DNA of 64,000 nucleotides from Candidatus Thiosymbion ectosymbiont of Catanema sp. Cochon2018 (GCA_011392765.1 WYCW01000003.1:540465-604464); one strand, 5' to 3'; counted from the stretch's first letter, positions 7,969 to 16,490 are shown. The notes: a model not told the origin generated them from the letters alone. Numbers and translations are program-made.

Positions 7969-9585
7969 ATGAATAAAACATCCATCTATGAGTGGGATAA
8001 ACTTGAGCCACTCGCACCGGTTTATGCATTGGTCGCGAATGTGGATTTGGTTATCGTTCGTCGGCAAGACGAGGGACAAGTATCCATACTCTATGGTCGC
8101 TGTCTGCACCGTGGCGCATTGATGCACGATGGGCACATTGACGGTGATGATCTCATATGTGGACTCCATAATTGGGATTACAGCTATAAGACCGGCATCA
8201 GTTCGTACAATCCGGCCGAACGATTGCATCGATTTACATCCTGGGTGGAAGGCGGAAAAATCTGGGTCGATGAAGATGAAATCAGGGCTTGGGCGATTGA
8301 TAACCCGCAGCCTTATGATCGCGCTGCCTATCAAGGTCTCTACAAGGACATACACGGCACTCCGGATGAGCCACATGTTCAATACATTCAGCATCTCTCT
8401 GGGCACGGTTTATCAAAAGTGGGACATCACGGCCGTGTCAGTGCAATGGGGGTTCCGCGTGACGAACTGACGAAATGGGAAGACATACAGATCCTCACAG
8501 CTCAACTGCACAAAATCCCTCTGTTGGATGATGCTCCGGTCGGTACGGAAGTCACCATCGGCCCGAATGCGAATAAACCGTTGGTATTGGAACGACCATT
8601 ATTCGTCTCGGACATGAGTTTCGGCGCGCTCTCGGAAGAAGCCAAGGTCGCCTTGGCGATGGGTGCGGAGTTGGCGGGGACGGGTATTTGCTCCGGTGAA
8701 GGTGGCATGTTGCCGGATGAACAAGCCGCTAATTCCCGTTATCTATACGAATTGGCGTCCGCGCGCTTCGGTTTTTCAATGGACAAGGTACAAAAATGTC
8801 AGGCATTTCATTTCAAGTGTGGTCAAGGTGCCAAAACGGGTACCGGCGGTCATCTGCCGGGCAACAAAGTAAAGGGAAAAATAGCCGAAGTACGGGGTTT
8901 GGCCGAAGGTGAGTCCGCTATTTCGCCACCACGCTTTCCGGACTGGGAGCATCTGGACGATTATCGTCGTTTTTCCGCCGAGGTGCGTGAAGCCACCGGC
9001 GGCATTCCGATTGGCATAAAACTTTCCGCTCAACATATCGAGCGTGATATCGAAGCCGCGCTACAGATTGGTGTGGATTACATTATTCTGGACGGGCGTG
9101 GCGGAGGCACGGGTGCCGCACCTCTGTTGTTCAGAGACAATATTTCAGTTCCGACCATCCCGGCGTTGGCCCGTGCTCGTCGCTATCTTGATAAGCAAGG
9201 CCATACGGATGTCTCTCTGGTGATTACAGGAGGCTTACGTTTGCCCGCGGATTTTGTCAAAGCAATGGCATTGGGAGCGGATGCAATTGCTGTTTCCAAT
9301 TCGGCGATTCAGGCCATCGGTTGTTTGGGAATGCGGGCCTGTCATACCAATAATTGTCCTGTCGGTATAGCAACGCAAAAGCCGCATCTCCGACGACGTC
9401 TGAAAATCGAAAAGGGGGCGCAACAGTTGAATAATTTCTTCCAAGCCTCTACGGAATTAATGCAAGTAATGGCCCGAGCCTGTGGCCACGATCACCTAAG
9501 TAAATTCTGCATTGATGACCTGGTTACCTGGAATCGAGAGGTGATGTATCTGACAGGTATTGCCTATGGTGGTGTTTCGACGTAA
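7969..9585 (+). CDS. Rieske-glutamate synthase-like fusion protein
   Basis: A 538-residue protein with two domains. Residues 15-95 are a Rieske [2Fe-2S] domain: CLH (Cys45, His47) and CGLH (Cys64, His67). Residues about 140-535 resemble the FMN-binding synthase domain of glutamate synthase (GltB domain 2): SDMSFGALSEEAKVALAMGA, GIKLSAQHIERDI, DGRGGGTGAAP, and the [3Fe-4S] cysteines in CLGMRACHTNNCPVG. The glutamine amidotransferase domain is absent, so it cannot make ammonia from glutamine by itself. It may be an FMN enzyme fed with electrons through the Rieske centre; the true substrate is unknown. Codon use is AT-richer than nuo, and it sits in the nuoK-nuoL foreign block. Confidence 0.85.
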   Translation: MNKTSIYEWDKLEPLAPVYALVANVDLVIVRRQDEGQVSILYGRCLHRGALMHDGHIDGDDLICGLHNWDYSYKTGISSYNPAERLHRFTSWVEGGKIWVDEDEIRAWAIDNPQPYDRAAYQGLYKDIHGTPDEPHVQYIQHLSGHGLSKVGHHGRVSAMGVPRDELTKWEDIQILTAQLHKIPLLDDAPVGTEVTIGPNANKPLVLERPLFVSDMSFGALSEEAKVALAMGAELAGTGICSGEGGMLPDEQAANSRYLYELASARFGFSMDKVQKCQAFHFKCGQGAKTGTGGHLPGNKVKGKIAEVRGLAEGESAISPPRFPDWEHLDDYRRFSAEVREATGGIPIGIKLSAQHIERDIEAALQIGVDYIILDGRGGGTGAAPLLFRDNISVPTIPALARARRYLDKQGHTDVSLVITGGLRLPADFVKAMALGADAIAVSNSAIQAIGCLGMRACHTNNCPVGIATQKPHLRRRLKIEKGAQQLNNFFQASTELMQVMARACGHDHLSKFCIDDLVTWNREVMYLTGIAYGGVST

Positions 9586-9727
9586 CCGTTCAGCATCACA
9601 CGGAGTTACGGAAAGAAAAGCAATCTTCTTGTCATTGAGAATATACCAGTCATAAATTGTCCGCATTGTGGAGAAAGTTACCTGACAGCAGAAACCATGC
9701 ACGAAATAGAGAGAGAAAGATATAATA

Positions 9728-9979
9728 ATGGAAGCATCCTCATCATCAGATAATGAGCAAAGAATGATAACGCTCGCCGGGGTTATTTCTGCCATCCGAC
9801 AATTACCGTCATCTGATAAACTAAAACTAATTCGGATTTTGGCAGAGGAGCTTGAGAGCAATGAACAGATTTTCCCTTTTGAACAGGGCAAAACGTACTG
9901 TCTGGCGACCCCATACAATTCATTTGAAGCGGCGGAGATACTGATGAATAGTCTGAAAACATCGGATACGGACAAATGA
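9728..9979 (+). CDS. hypothetical small protein upstream of a retropepsin-like gene
   Basis: An 83-residue protein with a helical core LAGVISAIRQLPSSDKLKLI, then an acidic segment and a C-terminal SFEAAEILMNSLK. The layout (helix with SSDKLKL followed by acidic residues) recalls the antitoxin-like protein at 2480. It ends 4 bases before the aspartyl-protease-like gene and is surely co-transcribed. No function is known to me; a partner or regulator of the next gene is a guess. Confidence 0.6.
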   Translation: MEASSSSDNEQRMITLAGVISAIRQLPSSDKLKLIRILAEELESNEQIFPFEQGKTYCLATPYNSFEAAEILMNSLKTSDTDK

Positions 9980-9983
9980 AATT

Positions 9984-10388
9984 ATGAGATTCAACTACTC
10001 TCTCAGCAACCCATCACAAAATGAATTTGACAGTTTGCCCCGTCTGACATTGCTTCTCAGTTATGGTAACAAAGAAGTTGAAGTCGCCGGTCTTGTTGAT
10101 AGTGGTGCGACGGTAAATGTACTTCCCTATGAGGTCGGTATTCGGCTTGGAGGAACATGGGATGACAGCAAACCACACATCCGATTGTCAGGGAATTTGG
10201 GTAATTTTCCGGCAATTCCGTTGGTAACGACGGCAAAAATAGGAAAATTTGATCCTGTGCGACTGGTATTTGCATGGATCATGACAGATGCGCCGTTGAT
10301 TCTTGGACAGACGAATTTTTTTATGGAATTTGACGTCTGTTTTTACCGTTCAAAGCTTGAATTTGAAGTTATGCCGAAATCATCATAA
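9984..10388 (+). CDS. retropepsin-like aspartyl protease domain protein
   Basis: A 134-residue single-domain protein. VAGLVDSGATVNVLPYEVG carries the D-S/T-G-A active-site motif of retroviral-type aspartyl proteases, and LILGQTNFFMEFDVCFY matches the second hydrophobic-G strand near the C-terminus. Such enzymes work as dimers, each chain giving one Asp. There is no signal peptide, so it would act in the cytoplasm. The upstream small gene is 4 bases away. Its target is unknown. Confidence 0.78.
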   Translation: MRFNYSLSNPSQNEFDSLPRLTLLLSYGNKEVEVAGLVDSGATVNVLPYEVGIRLGGTWDDSKPHIRLSGNLGNFPAIPLVTTAKIGKFDPVRLVFAWIMTDAPLILGQTNFFMEFDVCFYRSKLEFEVMPKSS

Positions 10389-10420
10389 TTGTAGCTGATA
10401 TCAAATATAAAATAGAAGAT

Positions 10421-10564
10421 ATGACATTGCGAAGAGAGAATTACCACTTCATAGGACACTCACTATCTAAATATTTAAAGAGGGAAAAGCCTACAAGTTG
10501 TCTTTTGGCGGCAGTTGGCTTGGCTGATGAGAGATCGGAAAACTGCGGCTGCAATTTTGAATAG
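10421..10564 (+). CDS. possible 47-residue ORF ending at an attC-like site
   Basis: The frame starts ATG-ACA-TTG and ends CGCNFE-stop, with residues including SCLLAAVGLADERSENCGC. No good ribosome site is seen. It is listed because its stop codon touches the attC-like site that follows, as is usual for integron cassette genes. It may be spurious. Confidence 0.3.
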   Translation: MTLRRENYHFIGHSLSKYLKREKPTSCLLAAVGLADERSENCGCNFE

Positions 10565-10650
10565 CATAACGAGCAAATGCACTCGGACAGCAGAGAAGCG
10601 CGGCTCGTTCTCCCTCTACTTTTTGCTGCCGGTGATGTAAAGCGTTAGCG
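10564..10650. other. attC-like recombination site, copy 1
   Basis: It begins GCATAAC and ends GCGTTAGC. The left arm (TAACG, then GCACTCGGACAGCA) pairs with the right arm (TGCTGCCGGTG, then GCGTTA), leaving extra unpaired bases on one side (the T in CACTCGG and the A in CGGACAG). A partly folded palindrome ending in TAAC/GTTA with bulged bases is the signature of integron attC sites. The same sequence, decayed, recurs at 11287-11372 after the next TA module. Confidence 0.6.
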
Positions 10651-10699
10651 CGTTGACGACCAACTACGAATTACGAGCCGACAATCAACCGGCATCGTT

Positions 10700-10808
10700 C
10701 TTAAGGGCACCTTGAAAAATAGGTGTTTTCACCCGTCAAGCGATTTTAACCCATTGATTACTCAGGAACGCCGTTGACGAGAACCGTATTTTTCAAGGAG
10801 CCCTTAAG
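10700..10808. mobile_element. MITE family 1, copy b
   Basis: A 109-base element with 22-base terminal inverted repeats, CTTAAGGGCACCTTGAAAAA at the left and its complement at the right with one mismatch. The interior resembles copy a (6434-6533). It lies between the attC-like site and the TA module at 10831. Confidence 0.85.
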
Positions 10809-10830
10809 ATAGCATCCATCGGATTAACCC

Positions 10831-11076
10831 ATGACCGTTAAAGATCAGCTAAAGTTCGAAATTGATCGCTTAGATGAGCGATATTTGGATCTGGTGTATA
10901 AGATTATTTGCCAATTTCCTCATGATCCAGGAAAGGTACAAGAGAAAACACGGGATCGAGAGATAGCAACTCTCTTTCAGGAAATTGCCGATGCAGGTGG
11001 TCTGGGTATCAGAGACCCGGAAAAATGGCAGCAGGGGATCCGAAAGGATCGTTCCTTGCCTTTTAGGGAAGCATGA
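10831..11076 (+). CDS. antitoxin-like protein upstream of a PIN toxin
   Basis: An 81-residue protein, MTVKDQLKFEIDRLDERYLD at the start, typical of antitoxins in VapBC-type pairs. Its last codons overlap the start of the PIN gene (11073). It was probably autoregulatory, but I see no clear operator palindrome. Confidence 0.65.
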   Translation: MTVKDQLKFEIDRLDERYLDLVYKIICQFPHDPGKVQEKTRDREIATLFQEIADAGGLGIRDPEKWQQGIRKDRSLPFREA

Positions 11077-11279
11077 TGCTGCTCGATAGCAATATCGTTA
11101 TTTATGCAGCAGAGCCGGGTTATGATGCTCTACGGAAGTTCATTGCGGAACATGAATCCGTAGTCTCCATAATCAGCAAAGTCGAAGTATTGGGTTACCA
11201 CAAGCTTAATTCGGAAAACCGGAAAAAGCTTGAATACGCATGGATTGATGACCTTGAGGTCGTCAATCCGGTTTCCTGA
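11073..11279 (+). pseudogene. VapC-like PIN toxin, C-terminally truncated
   Basis: It opens with the PIN motif LLDSNIVIYAAEPGYD and has VSIISKVEVLGYH (second acid), but stops after 68 residues where the family needs about 130. The expected third acidic motif is absent; downstream bases read a decayed SINNRIQ-like piece in another frame, then the second attC-like site. The toxin is probably inactive. Confidence 0.65.
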
Positions 11280-11286
11280 AATATCG

Positions 11287-11372
11287 ATAAACAATCGCAT
11301 ACAATCGGATGGCAAGAAAGCGTCGCTCGTTCCTCGCTCTGCTTTTTACTGCAGGTGATGTGGGGCGTGAGC
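11287..11372. other. attC-like recombination site, copy 2 (decayed)
   Basis: It aligns with the site at 10564-10650 along its whole length: CAATCGGATGGCA beside CACTCGGACAGCA on the left, GCTCGTTCCTCGCTCT beside GCTCGTTCTCCCTCT in the middle, and CTGCAGGTGATGTGGGGC beside CTGCCGGTGATGTAAAGC on the right. The terminal GCGTTAGC is changed to GCGTGAGC. The two sites bracket the TA module. Confidence 0.5.
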
Positions 11373-11400
11373 TATCTAATCTAACGTATGGGGAATAACC

Positions 11401-11766
11401 ATGCTTAAAGTGACTCTAAATGGCACAAATCGTTTGGATATCGAGTTGAGTGGGAAGTTGAATTCCGATGCAATGAAAGCCGCTTTGGATGAGCTTGTCA
11501 ACAAGTCGGAAAATATAGAAAACGGCAAAATGCTGTACGATGTTGTCGAGTTTCATCTTCCGTCGCTGGGTGCAATCGGAATCGAGCTTTCTCGTTTTCC
11601 CTCGATGTTCAAACTTATGAAAAAATTCGACCGTGTAGCGGTTTTGACTGACAAGACGTGGTTGAAGAAAACCAGTGAGATTGAAGGGTTTTTATTCCCA
11701 GGCATGGAAATCAAGGCTTTTAACAGAGACCAAAGGGAAGAAGCGGAATCTTGGCTGGAGAGTTAG
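11401..11766 (+). CDS. STAS/SpoIIAA-like domain protein
   Basis: A 121-residue single-domain protein. It begins with a strand pair (LKVTLNGTNRLDIELSGKL) and a helix (SDAMKAALDELVNK) and has VVEFHLPSLGAIGIELSRFP, then FDRVAVLTDKTWLKKTSEIE and a final PGMEIKAFNRDQREEAESWL. This is the SpoIIAA-like (PF11964-type) fold, common as a lone protein in bacteria. Role unknown; it may bind lipids or partner proteins. The gene is intact. Confidence 0.8.
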   Translation: MLKVTLNGTNRLDIELSGKLNSDAMKAALDELVNKSENIENGKMLYDVVEFHLPSLGAIGIELSRFPSMFKLMKKFDRVAVLTDKTWLKKTSEIEGFLFPGMEIKAFNRDQREEAESWLES

Positions 11767-11874
11767 AAAACTGATTTCTGTACCACGAGTGAGTATGACT
11801 GAGGAACTCGATGTGGGAAAACTGCACGTCGGGATCTGTGCAGGGGGCGCGGGTAACCGACGTCCTAGGGAGCG

Positions 11875-12007
11875 TTCTCAATCTGGAGTTTTTACTGTAC
11901 TGCATTGGAACCACGGATAGACACGGATAAACACAGATTGTGATCCGTGTTTATCTGTGTCTGCCTCCGTGGTTCTTCGGTGCGGTTCGTTTGAGAACGC
12001 CCCCTAG
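11875..12007. mobile_element. MITE family 2, copy a, with periodic palindrome inside
   Basis: The ends are CTAGGGAGCGTTCTCAAT and TTTGAGAACGCCCCCTAG. Inside (11908-11975) is a palindrome made of CACGGATA/GACACGGATA units and their complement. A second element with the same ends but a different palindrome lies at 63685-63835. Confidence 0.8.
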
Positions 12008-12038
12008 TGCGGCGATTTTGAGAACAGGGGGTAATTCA

Positions 12039-12290
12039 GTGGATAAATCAACGATTGGTTTTTTTGATGTAGTCAGTATTGATCTGGAAAGAATGGGCGG
12101 AGAACCTTGCTTCAAAAATACCCGTGTTCCGATTAAAGTGTTGTTCGACCATATTGATAAATTGGATGAGTTTTTTGACGGGTTCCCATCTGTCACTCAT
12201 GAGCAGGTTAACAAGGTTTTATCTTTAGCCGGACAAACATTTTTATCTTTATGTTATGGTAACTGTTCAGGCCCCCCTTTTGCGCGGTGA
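12039..12290 (+). CDS. DUF433-family antitoxin, altered C-terminus
   Basis: An 83-residue protein from a GTG start. VVSIDLERMGGEPCFKNTRV is the core of DUF433, the antitoxin that usually precedes a DUF5615 PIN-like toxin. The helix SVTHEQVNKVLSLAG is followed by an unusual end (LCYGNCSGPPFAR), where sequence from the neighbouring palindrome seems to have been read in. The partner toxin survives only as fragments at 12399-12545. Confidence 0.7.
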   Translation: MDKSTIGFFDVVSIDLERMGGEPCFKNTRVPIKVLFDHIDKLDEFFDGFPSVTHEQVNKVLSLAGQTFLSLCYGNCSGPPFAR

Positions 12291-12300
12291 AAGCACAACC

Positions 12301-12373
12301 GGAAAAAACTACGAATCCCGCGAATCGGCACGAATCGGTTTTCGCGTGAATTCGCGTGATTCGTAGTTTTTCC
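12301..12373. repeat. periodic palindrome
   Basis: It opens GGAAAAAACTACGAATC and ends GATTCGTAGTTTTTCC. Each arm repeats CGCGAATC/ACGAATC-type units. The same palindrome type is found at 55233-55308. It lies between the DUF433 gene and its broken partner. Confidence 0.75.
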
Positions 12374-12398
12374 ATCTCAAGGTTGGGTAGCTGAATAG

Positions 12399-12545
12399 TT
12401 ACAAAAACTGTTGCTTGATGAATGCGTTAATTGGCGGTTTTTGAATGAATTTCCTGAATATACGGTTAAAACTGTGCGTCTAAAGAGAAAAGATAAACAT
12501 TCGATGTTTATCCTTATATTGATAAAGGGATTTTTGTCCAGCTAA
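12399..12545 (+). pseudogene. DUF5615-like toxin, N-terminal fragment
   Basis: The frame reads KLLLDECVNWRFLNEFPEYT, matching the start of DUF5615 PIN-like toxins, then runs into DUF2442-like sequence (TVKTVRLKRKD) and stops. There is no start codon. It is the remains of the partner of the DUF433 gene. Confidence 0.55.
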
Positions 12546-12661
12546 AAGATCTGGATTATTTGAGAAAGGTAAAGCCTGACACTTTTGGTATATTCTGGCC
12601 TGAAGGTCAGGATTTCAGTGCCGATACCATTGAACATGAAATCAAAGAGACGGTCGAGTAA
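12497..12661 (+). pseudogene. DUF2442-domain fragment
   Basis: In another frame from the fragment above, the sequence reads TFDVYPYIDKGIFVQLKDLD, then YLRKVKPDTFGIFWPEGQDF, and stops at 12661. This is the second half of a DUF2442 protein (usually paired with DUF4160). The first half is missing or frameshifted. It ends 51 bases before nuoL. Confidence 0.6.
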
Positions 12662-12712
12662 AATCATAAAGCCCCGAGACAAAACGATGATCGACCAAGG
12701 GCCGCGAAATCC

Positions 12713-14719
12713 ATGACAAACATCTATCTGACAATTGTACTCGCACCCCTGATAGGGGCCATCATCGCCGGCTTCTTCGGGGGTCGGATCGGTCGCGCCG
12801 GGGCGCACTGGGTCACCATCCTCGGGGTCGGTATTTCCACCCTGTTGTCCCTTTACGTGGTCAAGCGATTCGTCTTCGACGAGCAAGAGGTGTTCAACGG
12901 GGCCGTCTATACCTGGATGGTCGCGGACGGTATCCGCTTCGAGATCGGCTTTCTGGTAGACAAGCTCACGGCCCTCATGATGGCCGTGGTGTCCTTCGTC
13001 TCCCTGATGGTGCATATCTACACCATCGGCTATATGGCCGACGACGAGCACAACTGGCCTAAAGATTCCCTGGCCGGTCGTAACGGCTATCAGCGCTTTT
13101 TCAGCTATATCTCGCTGTTCACCTTCTCCATGCTGATGTTGGTGATGTCCAACAACTTTCTCCAGCTCTTTTTCGGCTGGGAGGCGGTGGGCTTGGTCTC
13201 CTATCTGCTGATCGGCTTCTGGTCGGTGCGCGAGTCCGCGATCTTCGCCAATCTCAAGGCCTTTCTGGTCAACCGGGTCGGAGACTTCGGTTTTATTCTG
13301 GGCATTGCCGCCATCGCCATGTACTTCGGGTCGCTGGATTACAGGGAGGTCTTCGACATGGCCGCGGACCCCGCCCGCGGCTTTGCCGACAAGGAGATAG
13401 ACCTCTTCGAGGGCGTCTCGGTCATGTCGCTGATTTGTATCCTGCTGTTCGTCGGCGCCATGGGCAAGTCCGCTCAGGTCCCTCTGCACGTGTGGCTACC
13501 CGATTCCATGGAGGGTCCGACCCCGATTTCGGCCCTGATCCATGCCGCGACCATGGTCACGGCCGGTATCTTCATGGTAGCGCGTATGTCGCCCCTCTAT
13601 GAGCTTTCGGAGACCGCGCTCTCCTTCGTCATGGTGATCGGTGCGACCACGGCCTTCTTCATGGGCCTGATCGGCCTGGCACAAAACGACATCAAGCGGG
13701 TGGTCGCCTATTCGACTCTGTCCCAACTCGGCTACATGACCGCAGCCCTGGGGGCCTCCGCCTATGCCGCCGGTATTTTTCATCTGATGACCCACGCCTT
13801 TTTCAAGGCCCTGCTGTTCCTGGCGGCGGGCTCGGTCATCATCGCCATGCACCACGATCAGGACATCCGCAACATGGGCGGTATCCGCAAATATATGCCC
13901 TATACCTGGATCACCTTCCTGATCGGCACCTTGGCGCTCATCGGTTTTCCCGGCTTTTCGGGTTTCTTTTCCAAGGATGCCATCATCGAGGCGGTGAATG
14001 CCTCCCAGGTGGGTGGGTCGGGTTATGCCTCGGTGCTGTTGACCATCGGCGTTTTTATTACTGCCCTCTACAGTTTCCGGCTGTATTTCATCGTCTTCCA
14101 CGGCAAAGAACGCATGGACGAGCATACCCGCCATCATCTGCACGAAACGCCGGCGGTGGTCTGGGTCCCTCTGGTGCTGTTGGCGATCCCTTCGGTATTC
14201 ATCGGCTGGATTACTATCGAGCCGGTCCTGTTCGGAGATTGGTTCAAAGATGCCATCCGGGTGGCGCCGGAGCACGACGTCCTTGCCCACCTGGGTGAGC
14301 ATTACCACGGACAATGGGCCTTCGTGTTGCACGGCCTCACGGCGGCGCCCTTCTGGTTGGCCCTGGCCGGCTTTATAGTGGCGGCCTACGTTTTCTGGCA
14401 CCTGTTCTCGAAGGACCCGCAGATCGAGGAAAAACTGCGAGGCAGGGTCGCCTGGTTTTATCGGATGCTCGATCGCAAGTACGGCTTCGACGATTTCTAT
14501 CAGAAGTTCTTCGCCGCCGGCAGCCGGGGCATCGGCAGGGCTTTTTGGGCCGGTGGTGACCAGGCGGTCATCGACGGTGTGCTCGTGGACGGCTCGGCCA
14601 AGACCGTCGGCCGTTTCGCCCAGCTCGCGCGCAAGATCCAGACTGGCCGTCTGTACAACTACGCAATTGCCATGATTCTGGGCCTGGTGGTCCTGCAGGC
14701 GATCTTCGTGGTCTTCTGA
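12713..14719 (+). CDS. nuoL: NADH:quinone oxidoreductase subunit L
   Basis: A 668-residue antiporter-like subunit of the complex I membrane arm. It has GWEAVGLVSYLLIGFW, the proton-pathway region MGKSAQVPLHVWLPDSMEGP, ATMVTAGIFMVAR, and HAFFKALLFLAAG with its conserved His and Lys. The C-terminal part holds the lateral-helix region and a final transmembrane anchor. The frame is clean. The DNA returns to GC-rich, core-like composition exactly at this gene. Confidence 0.97.
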   Translation: MTNIYLTIVLAPLIGAIIAGFFGGRIGRAGAHWVTILGVGISTLLSLYVVKRFVFDEQEVFNGAVYTWMVADGIRFEIGFLVDKLTALMMAVVSFVSLMVHIYTIGYMADDEHNWPKDSLAGRNGYQRFFSYISLFTFSMLMLVMSNNFLQLFFGWEAVGLVSYLLIGFWSVRESAIFANLKAFLVNRVGDFGFILGIAAIAMYFGSLDYREVFDMAADPARGFADKEIDLFEGVSVMSLICILLFVGAMGKSAQVPLHVWLPDSMEGPTPISALIHAATMVTAGIFMVARMSPLYELSETALSFVMVIGATTAFFMGLIGLAQNDIKRVVAYSTLSQLGYMTAALGASAYAAGIFHLMTHAFFKALLFLAAGSVIIAMHHDQDIRNMGGIRKYMPYTWITFLIGTLALIGFPGFSGFFSKDAIIEAVNASQVGGSGYASVLLTIGVFITALYSFRLYFIVFHGKERMDEHTRHHLHETPAVVWVPLVLLAIPSVFIGWITIEPVLFGDWFKDAIRVAPEHDVLAHLGEHYHGQWAFVLHGLTAAPFWLALAGFIVAAYVFWHLFSKDPQIEEKLRGRVAWFYRMLDRKYGFDDFYQKFFAAGSRGIGRAFWAGGDQAVIDGVLVDGSAKTVGRFAQLARKIQTGRLYNYAIAMILGLVVLQAIFVVF

Positions 14720-14765
14720 TCTTGTATGCGTGAGCGAGGCTTCGCCTGAACCTGTTTTGATTTTT

Positions 14766-14879
14766 GTCCGCAAATGAACGCAAATCAACGCGAATGGGGA
14801 TTCATTTTGTGATTGGCCACAAAAAAAGTGGCTGGTCGCTTTTGCATTTATTTGCGTCCATTGGCGTTCATTTGCGGAC
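14766..14879. repeat. periodic palindrome between nuoL and nuoM
   Basis: The left arm repeats CGCAAATGAA/CGCAAATCAA; the right arm carries TTGCGTCCATTGGCGTTCA and ends TTTGCGGAC. A small inner hairpin, GCCAC-A7-GTGGC, sits at about 14816-14832. In RNA this is a very stable stem and could affect transcript decay between nuoL and nuoM. Confidence 0.75.
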
Positions 14880-14918
14880 TGAACATTCAACAGATCTTGG
14901 TCGGTTAAGGAATCCCAG

Positions 14919-16490
14919 ATGCACTCACTCCCCATCCTCTCCCTGACCATCTGGTTGCCTATCATCGGCGGTGTCGCCGTGCTCGGCAGCGGAGACAAGG
15001 CGCCTAACACCTCCAAGTGGACGGCATTGGCGGTTGCGGTCGTTACCTTCCTGGTCAGTATCGGGCTTTGGACCGGCTTCGATGCAGGCACAGCGGCGAT
15101 GCAGTTCGTGGAGCGGAGCCCCTGGATCGAGAGCTTCAATGTCTATTACTACCTAGGTGTAGACGGCATCTCCATGCCGCTGATTATCCTGACCACCTTC
15201 GTCACCATCTTCGTCATCATCGCCGGTTGGGAGGTCATCCAATACAAACCGTCCCACTACATGGCCGCCTTCCTGATTATGGAAGGCCTGATGGTCGGTG
15301 TTTTCTCGGCCCTGGATGCCATCCTCTTTTATGTTTTTTGGGAAGCGATGCTGATCCCGATGTTCATCGTCATCGGGGTCTGGGGCGGTCCGAATCGGGT
15401 CTACGCCACCATCAAGTTCTTTCTCTTCACCTTCTTCGGCTCGGTCTTCATGTTGGTCGCCCTGATCTATATGTATTTTCAGGCCGGGACCTTCGAGATC
15501 GTCGCCTCCCAGTCCGGTCTGCCGAGCTTTCATGGTCTACGGCTGGGCATGACCGAGCAGATACTGATCTTCATCGCCTTCCTGCTCGCCTTTGCGGTCA
15601 AGGTGCCCATGTGGCCCGTCCACACCTGGCTGCCGGACGCCCACGTCGAGGCCCCGACCGGCGGCTCCGTCATCCTGGCCGCTATCATGCTCAAGATCGG
15701 CGGCTACGGTTTTTTACGCTTCAGCCTGCCGATCGCCCCGGACGCGAGTGCCTCGCTGGACTGGCTGATCATCGCCATGTCCCTGATCGCGGTCGTCTAT
15801 ATCGGCTTCGTGGCCTTGGTGCAGCAGGATATGAAGAAGCTCATCGCCTATTCCTCCATCGCCCACATGGGCTTCGTGACCCTGGGCTTCTTTATCGTTT
15901 TTACCATTCTGGCCAAGGATACGGCTACCAGCAACGGGGTGCTCGGTATCTCCGGCGGTATGGTGCAGATGGTCTCCCACGGCTTCATCTCCGGGGCGCT
16001 CTTCCTGTGCGTGGGCGTGCTCTACGACCGGGTCCATTCCCGTGAAATCTCCGCCTATGGGGGAGTGGTGAACACCATGCCCCTGTTCGGGGCCTTTGTG
16101 GTCTTCTTCGCCATGGCCAATGCGGGCTTACCGGGGACTTCCGGCTTTGTCGGCGAATTCATGGTCATCCTGGCGAGTTTTCAAGCAGATTTCTGGTATG
16201 CCTTCCTGGCCGCGACCACTCTTATCCTGGGGGCCGCTTACACCTTGTGGATGGTCAAGCGCGTCATCTTCGGTCCGGTCGCCAACAATAAAGTGGCAGC
16301 CCTGAAAGATGCCAACGGCCGCGAGCTGTTCGTGCTCGGCAGCCTGGCCGCCGCGGTGCTCGTGCTCGGCATCTGGCCCGCGCCCCTGGTGGAGGTCATG
16401 GATGTCACCATCCAAAACCTGGTGCAGCAGGTCGCGGTGTCCAAAATTCCCGATGCCGTGGGACCGACTGTTGCCGCCGTCCAGTTCTAG
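14919..16490 (+). CDS. nuoM: NADH:quinone oxidoreductase subunit M
   Basis: A 523-residue antiporter-like subunit. FYVFWEAMLIPMFIVIGVWG carries the conserved Glu of this family, and AFAVKVPMWPVHTWLPDAHV the conserved Lys; MVSHGFISGALFLCVGVLYD is also typical. The frame is intact. Its last 36 bases have an imperfect echo at about 16663-16697, 170 bases further on. Confidence 0.97.
   Translation: MHSLPILSLTIWLPIIGGVAVLGSGDKAPNTSKWTALAVAVVTFLVSIGLWTGFDAGTAAMQFVERSPWIESFNVYYYLGVDGISMPLIILTTFVTIFVIIAGWEVIQYKPSHYMAAFLIMEGLMVGVFSALDAILFYVFWEAMLIPMFIVIGVWGGPNRVYATIKFFLFTFFGSVFMLVALIYMYFQAGTFEIVASQSGLPSFHGLRLGMTEQILIFIAFLLAFAVKVPMWPVHTWLPDAHVEAPTGGSVILAAIMLKIGGYGFLRFSLPIAPDASASLDWLIIAMSLIAVVYIGFVALVQQDMKKLIAYSSIAHMGFVTLGFFIVFTILAKDTATSNGVLGISGGMVQMVSHGFISGALFLCVGVLYDRVHSREISAYGGVVNTMPLFGAFVVFFAMANAGLPGTSGFVGEFMVILASFQADFWYAFLAATTLILGAAYTLWMVKRVIFGPVANNKVAALKDANGRELFVLGSLAAAVLVLGIWPAPLVEVMDVTIQNLVQQVAVSKIPDAVGPTVAAVQF

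Noticed and set aside
12542..15139. Long minus-strand frames (315 and 547 codons) opposite nuoL and nuoM
   Set aside because: They are mirror frames of GC-rich membrane-protein codons, rich in His/Gln/Asp with no domain, and the plus-strand genes are unmistakable.
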